Assembly: GCA_947461795.1 (NCBI GenBank)
Contig: CANHMG010000012.1
Span: 1 to 36,239 of the forward strand
Source: Flavobacteriaceae bacterium
GTDB taxonomy: Bacteria; Bacteroidota; Bacteroidia; Flavobacteriales; Flavobacteriaceae
Direction: 5' to 3'
Length of the DNA stretch: 36,239 nucleotides
The notes below the pieces were generated by a model. That model saw only the letters and a list, made by a program, of their open reading frames with translations, made no database searches and had not been told where the DNA came from. A program made the translations under genes and the position numbers. Of the stretch, positions 23,633 to 30,005 are shown piece after piece (the stretch's first letter is position 1; each line of letters opens with the position of its first letter).

Positions 23633-26092
23633 ATGAAAAAATTTACATTACTTTTTGTTTTGCTATTTTTAGCGCAACATTCCAAAGCACAAGATACGTG
23701 TGCTACTGCAATACCTTTAACAGGTTTTGGTTATTATGTGGTGGATGCTATTAATGGATCTCAAGTTCCTACTCCACTTTGTGATACTCAATATGGAGCA
23801 GTTCCTGCAACTCGTCCTCCTGGTGGAGAATGGTATGTATATACACCAACACAAGATTATTCTGTAAAAGTCACTACTGATCTTGCAGTAAACACACCTC
23901 TTATCGACACCCGTTTTCATGTTTATACAGGAAGTTGTGACAATTTGATTTGTTATGAAGGAGATGATGATAGTGGTTCTGGTAACTCATCAACAAGTGT
24001 TTTTAATGTAATAGCTAATACTACCTATTATATCGCTTTTGATAATCGATGGACTTCATTAGGATTTACTTTTCAACTTACTGAAGATGTATTTGTTCCT
24101 AATCCTTGTAGTTCTGCAACTCCAATAACCGCTGGAGTGACAACTGTAAATGCTATCGATGAAACCAACATTCTTACAACATGTTCTAATGAAACAATGG
24201 CAAAATGGTATTCTTATACACCAACTAGTAATTATGAAGTAACTTTATCTTCTGATTTGGTACAAAATACTTGTTTAAACACCGATTTTAATGTCTATTC
24301 AGGAACATGTGCTAATTTAGCTTGTTATGCATCTGACGATGATTCTGGTGTGATAACTTGTAGCACTGACAATTCGTCTTCGTTACTTTCTAAAAAAACA
24401 TTTACTGTTGCAGCTGGAGTTACTTATTATATCTCATGGAATAATCATTATTCTGCTGTCGGTTTTGATTTTGAATTAACAGAAACACCTATTATTATTC
24501 CAATACAATATAATATACAATCAATTTCGACTGTCAATAGTACCTACAACATTTGTGTTGTTGACATGAATGGTGATAGTTTAGATGATATTGTAGGTGT
24601 TAGCGCTAATAATTTAAAAATAAATTATCAGCAACCAGGTGGAACATTTACAAATTCCAATTTTACAGTTTCTGGAACAAGTTTTCTACCATCATGGAGT
24701 ATGGCAGCTGGAGATTATAACAGAGACGGTTATAATGATTTAGTATTAGGTAGCGGAAGTGGCCTTTCTGTATGGACAGCTCAAGATTCTGGAAGTGGCT
24801 ATACTGCGTATACACCTGGTGAATATATTTTCTGTCAAAGAACCAATTTTGCCGACTTAAATAACGATGGAAATCTAGATGTTTTCTCTTGTCATGATAT
24901 TGCTCCAAATGCCTATTATCTAAATGACAATGCAGGTAATTTAACTTATTACCAATCAACTGTTACAGCTGGAGCAATGAGTATAGGGGCAGTTGGAGGT
25001 AATTATTCAACATTATTTACCGACTTCGACAATGATGGAGATACTGACGTGTTTATCTCTAAATGTTCTGGACCACCATGTGAATTGCATAGAAATGATG
25101 GAAATGGGGTGTATACAGATATTTCTGCATTGGCTCAGATAAATGTTACTCCAATCCAAACTTGGTCATCTGGTATCGCTGATTTTGATAATGATGGCGA
25201 TATGGATATTATAATTACTTCTAGTGGTAGTTTACATAAATTTTTTAGAAACAATTTAGATACTACTAATGCTGTAGAAGAAGCCTATACAAATATCACT
25301 GCTGGTTCAGGTTGGGATACCAATACATCTACCAACATTGATAATGTTTCGTATGATTTTGATAATGATGGACTTGTAGATGTATTAGGTGGTGGTGGAA
25401 AAATCATGTTCAATAAAGGTAATAATTATTTTGCTCCAACAGCTTATCCTGCAACTGGTGGCTTTAATGCAATTAGTGTAGGTGCCGTAGGAGATTTAAA
25501 TAACGATGGATTTCTTGACATTTTAAATGGTAGTGCAGTTCGATATGCTATTCCAAATGGAAACAATTGGTTTAAAGTTCTTTTACAAGGAATTCAAAGT
25601 AATACGAATGGAATTGGAACTAGATTAGAAATTTATGGTGATTTTGGAATACAAATAAGAGATATAAGAAGTGGTGAAGGATTTAAATATATGAGCTCCT
25701 TAAATGGTCATTTCGGACTTGGTCAATATACTTCTATAAATAAATTAGTGGTTAAATGGCCTTCTGGAATTGTGGATACTTATTTAAATCCGGAAATAAA
25801 TGCAGCTTTTAGAGTAACTGAAGGTGCTACTTTAGCTGTAAATGGAAATACTAAATCTGTTTTTAGTATTTATCCTAACCCTGCCAATCAATATCTTAAT
25901 ATTAATTTAGATCCAAGCTCAAAAGAAAAATTAGTTGCTGCTCAAATATTTGATTTAAACGGAAGATTAGTTCAAGAATCTCAATTAACTTCATTAAAAT
26001 TAAATATTGAATCTATTCAAAGTGGAACTTATCTTCTCTTATTGAAAAATGAAAATGGGAAAGGATTTTCTCAAAAATTCATTAAAGAATAA
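23633..26092 (+). CDS. T9SS-secreted CRTAC-like protein with two N-terminal domains (copy 3)
   Basis: The 819-aa protein has the same plan as copy 2: signal peptide (..QHSKAQD), two N-terminal beta-rich domains, seven FG-GAP calcium-loop motifs (DMNGDSLDD, DYNRDGYND, DLNNDGNLD, DFDNDGDTD, DFDNDGDMD, DFDNDGLVD, DLNNDGFLD), an ASPIC/UnbV domain (RLEIYGDFGIQIRDIRSGEG) and a T9SS type A tail. Its first N-terminal domain is more like that of copy 1 (PTPLCDTQYGAVPAT, DTRFHVYTGSC); its second is like those of copy 2. The last 32 residues are identical to copy 2. It is the partner of dihaem copy 2 and ends at a hairpin terminator. Confidence 0.88.
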   Translation: MKKFTLLFVLLFLAQHSKAQDTCATAIPLTGFGYYVVDAINGSQVPTPLCDTQYGAVPATRPPGGEWYVYTPTQDYSVKVTTDLAVNTPLIDTRFHVYTGSCDNLICYEGDDDSGSGNSSTSVFNVIANTTYYIAFDNRWTSLGFTFQLTEDVFVPNPCSSATPITAGVTTVNAIDETNILTTCSNETMAKWYSYTPTSNYEVTLSSDLVQNTCLNTDFNVYSGTCANLACYASDDDSGVITCSTDNSSSLLSKKTFTVAAGVTYYISWNNHYSAVGFDFELTETPIIIPIQYNIQSISTVNSTYNICVVDMNGDSLDDIVGVSANNLKINYQQPGGTFTNSNFTVSGTSFLPSWSMAAGDYNRDGYNDLVLGSGSGLSVWTAQDSGSGYTAYTPGEYIFCQRTNFADLNNDGNLDVFSCHDIAPNAYYLNDNAGNLTYYQSTVTAGAMSIGAVGGNYSTLFTDFDNDGDTDVFISKCSGPPCELHRNDGNGVYTDISALAQINVTPIQTWSSGIADFDNDGDMDIIITSSGSLHKFFRNNLDTTNAVEEAYTNITAGSGWDTNTSTNIDNVSYDFDNDGLVDVLGGGGKIMFNKGNNYFAPTAYPATGGFNAISVGAVGDLNNDGFLDILNGSAVRYAIPNGNNWFKVLLQGIQSNTNGIGTRLEIYGDFGIQIRDIRSGEGFKYMSSLNGHFGLGQYTSINKLVVKWPSGIVDTYLNPEINAAFRVTEGATLAVNGNTKSVFSIYPNPANQYLNINLDPSSKEKLVAAQIFDLNGRLVQESQLTSLKLNIESIQSGTYLLLLKNENGKGFSQKFIKE

Positions 26093-26145
26093 CTTCTAAA
26101 AAGCATTTAACAATAGTTGAATAAAAACAAGTATTATTAATACTT

Positions 26146-26193
26146 ACATCGATTTGATACTATTTTTTTGATAGTTTCAAATCGATGTTTTAT
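26146..26193 (+). terminator. Terminator after CRTAC copy 3
   Basis: The long stem ACATCGATTTGA-t-ACTAT pairs with ATAGT-t-TCAAATCGATGT and is followed by T-rich sequence. Its core matches the terminator after copy 2. Confidence 0.8.
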
Positions 26194-26390
26194 TTTATCT
26201 TCTTTTGGTATTGATTGTTATTCTTTATAAAGAAAAGAAAATAATGTTTCTATATTCAATGAAAACAATAAAGAAAAGTGAATTTATTAAACCTAAGTGA
26301 ATCATTAAATATCGTTCTAGTCTTTTACTTTTGAAAGAGGAAAAAGGTAACTACCTTTCACAAAAATTAAAAAAATAAATACAATTCAAG

Positions 26391-26424
26391 CAAAAAAAAA
26401 CCTGCCAAGTTTGACAGGTTTGTT
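26391..26424 (-). terminator. Terminator of the DUF5777 gene
   Basis: On the minus strand AACCTGTCAA-ac-TTGGCAGGTT forms a strong hairpin followed by more than seven T, just after the stop at 26431. Confidence 0.85.
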
Positions 26425-26430
26425 TGTTTT

Positions 26431-27270
26431 TTAAAAAACTCGAAGTAGATTGAATCCGAAGAATATTTGGCCTTTATTCCAATCTCCGTTTGTATTACCA
26501 AGAAATCCTGCTTCATGTATTCCTTGTGAGTTCGATAAATGCATTTGAAAAACATGCCCACCTGTTTCTAAATCAACTCCAATTGACAATGGATCTACAA
26601 AAGTAGAAGTTGCTGTTCTATTCAAATGAGTAGCATAATCAACATTGACAGACAATCTGTTAGTCAGTTTAAACCTTCCTCCCATGCCAATGGCGTATTG
26701 CGAATTGTCTTGCAAATCATTCGCAACAAAATTTTCATGAAAATACGTTGGAGCCAATTCTAAGGATAATCTTTTTGAGATTTTGCTAGAAATTAAAAGT
26801 TGGGAAACATAAATCATTCTATCTGCAAATTTCATTTTTGGATAATTATTTTCCTTCAATAGATTATTAAAAGCTAAACTATTAAAACCAACAATAGTGA
26901 ATGGAAAACCATCTTTTGTTTGTTCTTGAAATCTATATTTTGCAGAAAAATCAAATGCTTGTTCACTTCTAGCACCACTTATCGTAAGCCATTTTCTAAA
27001 CCCATATAAAAATTTTATTTGAGTAACTGCATTATCTAAACCCCAAAATCCTTCAGATCCGTCTTTAATAGAACCAAATCTATGAGCGATAATCAAATAC
27101 ATATCACCTTTTGCAGCTAATTTGGTAGACTCTAAGTTTACAATTTTGAGTGCCTTAAAGGCTGATTCTACAGGTTGATTTTTAGGAACACTATCCATTC
27201 CCGCTAATAAATCATCTTGAGCAAATGTAAAAAGGGGTAATAAAATTAGAAGTGAGAAAAATTTTTTCAT
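26431..27270 (-). CDS. DUF5777 family outer-membrane beta-barrel protein
   Basis: The 279-aa protein has a signal peptide ending FTFAQ. After a short linker comes ESTKLAAKGDMYLIIAHRFG, a segment I associate with DUF5777, then alternating amphipathic strands (LSVNVDYATHLNRT, GQIFFGFNLLRVF) ending in Phe, as outer-membrane barrels do. It probably forms a small barrel; the substrate is unknown. The OB-fold gene ends 44 bases upstream on the same strand, so the two are probably cotranscribed. The divergent neighbours are a monohaem cytochrome and a YceI protein. As I recall, this set is often grouped in Flavobacteriaceae. Confidence 0.8.
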   Translation of the reverse strand: MKKFFSLLILLPLFTFAQDDLLAGMDSVPKNQPVESAFKALKIVNLESTKLAAKGDMYLIIAHRFGSIKDGSEGFWGLDNAVTQIKFLYGFRKWLTISGARSEQAFDFSAKYRFQEQTKDGFPFTIVGFNSLAFNNLLKENNYPKMKFADRMIYVSQLLISSKISKRLSLELAPTYFHENFVANDLQDNSQYAIGMGGRFKLTNRLSVNVDYATHLNRTATSTFVDPLSIGVDLETGGHVFQMHLSNSQGIHEAGFLGNTNGDWNKGQIFFGFNLLRVF

Positions 27271-27314
27271 TATGAAATGGTTATTGCTATTTAAATTATT
27301 TTTTTAAAACGAAA

Positions 27315-27707
27315 CTATTCAGATATTGAAGCTTGGTCGATTTTTAACTCTTCCAACAAATCATCATACCCTAAAAAACGACCTTTTATTTTTATTGCTT
27401 TTTGAATTACTATGCCATTTAGAAGTGAATCTTTAAAAACCGCAGATAGTTTTTCATCCAAAACAACGGTATGACTTGTTAAATCAATATTGGTAATGAT
27501 TCCAGAAACTTCAATAGTTTTGTCCAAATATTTAGTATTAGAAGCTACGGCATCCGATGCAAACTGACGCTGCAATTCTTTTACAGTTACAGAATACTTG
27601 GCGTCTTCATTTGCTATATCACGATGCTCTTGATACATGTAAAAATACATTCCAATTCCAAAAGCTACCAATAACAAAATACTACCTATTATTAATTTCT
27701 TTTTCAT
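27315..27707 (-). CDS. Membrane-anchored OB-fold (tRNA_anti-like) protein
   Basis: The 130-aa protein has an N-terminal hydrophobic helix (IIGSILLLVAFGIGMYFYMY), probably an uncleaved anchor, followed by an extracytoplasmic domain. Residues about 60-120 read as a small OB-fold: KTIEVSGIITNIDLTSHTVVLDE, then NGIVIQKAIKIKGRFLGYDDLLEELKI. This resembles tRNA_anti-like domains, which despite the name also occur in envelope proteins. RNA binding is unlikely outside the cytoplasm. The gene is first in a leftward pair with the DUF5777 barrel and has TAGATTTG in the shared divergent promoter region. Confidence 0.72.
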   Translation of the reverse strand: MKKKLIIGSILLLVAFGIGMYFYMYQEHRDIANEDAKYSVTVKELQRQFASDAVASNTKYLDKTIEVSGIITNIDLTSHTVVLDEKLSAVFKDSLLNGIVIQKAIKIKGRFLGYDDLLEELKIDQASISE

Positions 27708-27722
27708 ATTAAATCTTTTTTA

Positions 27723-27730
27723 CAAATCTA
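27723..27730 (-). promoter_or_regulatory. Promoter -7 element, leftward OB-fold/DUF5777 pair
   Basis: TAGATTTG on the minus strand, 16 bases before the ATG at 27707. It lies back to back with the rightward element at 27774. Confidence 0.5.
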
Positions 27731-27773
27731 ATTTTTAATTTTAAAAATAACTTTTTTTATAGCTAAAAATATT

Positions 27774-27781
27774 TATTTTTG
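27774..27781 (+). promoter_or_regulatory. Promoter -7 element, rightward cytochrome/YceI pair
   Basis: TATTTTTG matches TAnnTTTG. It overlaps the TTG that the ORF track uses as the cytochrome start, which argues for the ATG at 27791 instead. Confidence 0.5.
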
Positions 27782-27790
27782 AATAAAAAT

Positions 27791-28159
27791 ATGAAAATGA
27801 ATTCATACAAATTACTTTTCCTTTTTGGAATTACTATACTATCAAGTTGCTCCAACAATAGCACATCAGACCTTATCGAACCCATTCCATTTGTAGAAAA
27901 TGTTACGTATTTAGATAACATAAAACCTATTATCGAATCCAATTGTCTTTCGTGCCATAGTTCACCTCCACAAAATTATGCTCCTATGCAACTTACAACA
28001 TACAATGATGTAAAATTGGCAGTACAAAACAGAGGTTTAATTGGTCGTATTACTCGAGATGAAGGAGCATCAGGATTAATGCCTAATGGCGGCCCTAAAT
28101 TACTTCAATCTAAAATAGATTTAATTATTAAATGGAGAGATCAAGGTTTTCAAGAATAA
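27791..28159 (+). CDS. Monohaem c-type cytochrome lipoprotein
   Basis: The 122-aa protein from ATG 27791 (27797 is also possible) has a signal peptide with lipobox ILSSC and no acidic residues after the Cys (SNNSTSD). A single haem-c motif, CLSCH, follows NIKPIIESN, and GLMPNGGPKL nearer the C-terminus probably supplies the axial Met. This is the usual layout of small Bacteroidota cytochromes that start NIKPI..NC..CH. It probably shuttles electrons in the periplasm or at the outer membrane. The YceI gene starts 12 bases downstream in the same operon. Two dihaem cytochromes are encoded within 12 kb. Confidence 0.86.
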   Translation: MKMNSYKLLFLFGITILSSCSNNSTSDLIEPIPFVENVTYLDNIKPIIESNCLSCHSSPPQNYAPMQLTTYNDVKLAVQNRGLIGRITRDEGASGLMPNGGPKLLQSKIDLIIKWRDQGFQE

Positions 28160-28171
28160 ACAATACTAATC

Positions 28172-28711
28172 ATGAAAAAAATATTTTTACTACTAGCCTT
28201 ATTCCTACTATCAGTAGGTCACGCTCAAGATAAAATGATTACCAAAACCGGGAAAATCACTTTTGAAGCTTCAGTACCTGCATTTGAAGAAGTAAAAGGA
28301 AAAAACGAAGGCGTAACTTGTGTATTAAATCCAAAGACTGGTGAAATTGCTAGCTTGGCTTTGATGAAAGGATTTCGTTTTAAATTGGCTTTAATGGAAG
28401 AACATTTCAACGAAAATTACATCAATAGCGATACTTATCCAAAAGCTACTTTCAAAGGAAAAATTGAAAATTTTGATGCTACTGCTTTAACGACAACTGC
28501 CAAAGATTACACCATTAAAGGAAAGTTAGAACTTCATGGAAAAACGAACGAAGTTACTTCTATTGCTAAAATTAGAAAAACAGAGGGTGGGATTGAAATA
28601 ATGACCAACTTTAGTGTCAATTCTGAAGATTACGCCATTGCAATTCCTGCTGTCGTAAAGAGCAAAGTCTCCAATAAAGTAAAAGTAAAAGCTGAATTTA
28701 TTGTAAAATAA
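28172..28711 (+). CDS. YceI family periplasmic protein
   Basis: The 179-aa protein has a cleavable signal peptide (..LLSVGHAQ) and a YceI-like lipocalin fold: KITFEASVPAFEEVKGKNEG, then MEEHFNENYINSDTYPKATFKG, and late YTIKGKLELHGKTNEV. The segment around NSDTYPKATFKG is the most recognisable family block. YceI proteins bind isoprenoid chains such as polyprenyl quinone precursors in a hydrophobic pocket. Next to a cytochrome gene this would suit a role with quinone-like lipids, but that is inference. It is the last gene of the rightward pair and ends at a bidirectional terminator. Confidence 0.9.
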   Translation: MKKIFLLLALFLLSVGHAQDKMITKTGKITFEASVPAFEEVKGKNEGVTCVLNPKTGEIASLALMKGFRFKLALMEEHFNENYINSDTYPKATFKGKIENFDATALTTTAKDYTIKGKLELHGKTNEVTSIAKIRKTEGGIEIMTNFSVNSEDYAIAIPAVVKSKVSNKVKVKAEFIVK

Positions 28712-28743
28712 AAAAATGTCTCAAGAAATTGAGATTTTTTTTT
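28711..28743. terminator. Bidirectional terminator
   Basis: TCTCAA-gaaa-TTGAGA is flanked by six A and nine T between the convergent YceI and potassium channel genes. It overlaps the end of the channel stop codon. Confidence 0.75.
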
Positions 28744-29701
28744 ACTCCAGATTCACCATTTCGTAATCATTCAATTTGTCGATATGCAGTAATGATTTAC
28801 TTTCATCTTCATTTCTTGAAAACATCGGGGTAAACTTCGCACCATAAACAATCTCAGAAAAAATATAGGAAGTTCTTTTAGCTACAGTCGTACTATACAT
28901 ATCGTCGAACATTCTCATAAAAACAAGAATTTCTCCTTCTAAATTTTGAAAATCAGCTTGACTAAAATGATACAACGGACTATCTTCCGAAATAGGATGC
29001 ACCAAAGTCCAACTCATAGTCAACGAATTGACCTTTTCTAATTCTAATTCTAAAGAAAAGAATTTATTTACAGGCTTTCCGCTCTCCTCCACTTTCATTC
29101 CTAACGTTATTTTGGCCTCCGCATCGGTAAGATTTGTGTTTTTGTAAGGCGTCATCCGAAACATCAAAGCGGTTCCCTGTTTATAGGGAGCAATAATAGC
29201 ATTCTTCGAAAAGAGTATGTGAGCCTTTGGTTTGCTAAATCTTCCGTAAAACAAACCCGTAGCAATAGCAAAACTCAATAAGCCAAATAGCGCTTCAATA
29301 GCAGCAATGAGACTGGTAGAAAAACCACTTGGACTGATATGCCCATAACCAACAGTGGTAAAAGTTTGAATACTAAAAAAGAACGCTTGCCCGAATTTGT
29401 CCATGCTACTGCTCATCACAACACCTTTGAGATGTTCAACACCATTTATGTAATACAAACTGGCAAAGAAAAAATTGACGACAAAATAAAATAAAACGAC
29501 AATCACCATAAACTTCCAACGTGGGATGTTAAGCATCGTATGATACCAACTAATACTATCCAAAAATCCAATTCCGGTTTTCTTGACGTTGGCATTGCCG
29601 CTCTTCGTGATAAACCGACCACCGTAACTACTCGAATTAGTTCCGAAACCCGTATTAATTTCCGCTTTTGCCTTGGCATTTATTTTTTTTAATAGATTCA
29701 T
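28742..29701 (-). CDS. Inward-rectifier type potassium channel (KirBac-like)
   Basis: The 319-aa protein has a cytosolic N-terminus with an amphipathic slide-helix region (LDSISWYHTMLNIPRWKF), TM1 at about 63-84, a pore helix and the selectivity filter TTVGYG at 115-120. TM2 follows at about 130-152. A C-terminal immunoglobulin-like cytoplasmic domain starts near 160 (FSKPKAHILFSKNAIIAPY) and carries the FRM.PYKNTNL block. This is the KirBac architecture: a tetrameric inner-membrane K+ channel gated by its cytoplasmic domain. The length is typical. It is a single gene with a TATTTTTG element about 110 bases upstream, inside a repeat. Confidence 0.93.
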   Translation of the reverse strand: MNLLKKINAKAKAEINTGFGTNSSSYGGRFITKSGNANVKKTGIGFLDSISWYHTMLNIPRWKFMVIVVLFYFVVNFFFASLYYINGVEHLKGVVMSSSMDKFGQAFFFSIQTFTTVGYGHISPSGFSTSLIAAIEALFGLLSFAIATGLFYGRFSKPKAHILFSKNAIIAPYKQGTALMFRMTPYKNTNLTDAEAKITLGMKVEESGKPVNKFFSLELELEKVNSLTMSWTLVHPISEDSPLYHFSQADFQNLEGEILVFMRMFDDMYSTTVAKRTSYIFSEIVYGAKFTPMFSRNEDESKSLLHIDKLNDYEMVNLE

Positions 29702-29714
29702 TGTTTGTGTTGTT

Positions 29715-29885
29715 AGAAGCTATTCCTGCTTTCCGCTTCAAGTTTTTCAAAAAATCCCTTTTTGGGTACGACACTAAAGTAGCTTCCTTTGGTCGCTCTT
29801 TCGTAGCTCCAAAAATAGTGCTTTTTTCTCAAAAGCTTTACACTACACACGAGCGTAGCGAACTGATGAAGTAATCAGGGCTAGT
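29715..29885 (+). repeat. Dispersed flavobacterial intergenic repeat, copy A (long form)
   Basis: The element opens with GAAGCTATTCCTGCTTTCCGCTTC and closes with CAGGGCTAGT. These match the ends of copy B (32934-33005) read on the other strand (GGAGCCGTTTCCCGCTTTCG .. CGGGGCTAGT). The middle is longer and differs. From memory, elements of this shape occur in many Flavobacterium spacers, but I could not check. Together with about 120 T- and C-rich bases (29886-30005) it fills the 304-base channel-carB gap. The small ORF 29668..29874 across it is probably spurious. Confidence 0.5.
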
Positions 29886-30005
29886 ACGAATCGAATTAAG
29901 ATAGAAAAACGATTCAAAAACAAATCATTAACATGTAAGGCAAAGGTTTTGTCTCGAATCTTGTTTCTTGCTTCTTGTCTCTTTTGCCTCTTTTCATTTG
30001 CCGCG

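Larger units (their letters stand above)
26093..26430. other. Spacer between convergent units
   Basis: This gap of 338 bases holds the terminator of CRTAC copy 3 at its left end and that of the DUF5777 gene at its right end. Between them the sequence is AT-rich. A small inverted repeat (GAAAGagg..AGGTAACTACCTTTC, about 26333-26360) is present. I see no gene. Confidence 0.6.

Noticed and set aside
26367-26561. Minus-strand 64-aa ORF at the end of the DUF5777 gene
   Set aside because: It is an alternative frame of the DUF5777 gene and crosses its terminator.
29668-29874. Plus-strand 68-aa ORF in the channel-carB spacer
   Set aside because: It starts inside the channel gene on the opposite strand and runs through the repeat; unlikely to be real.
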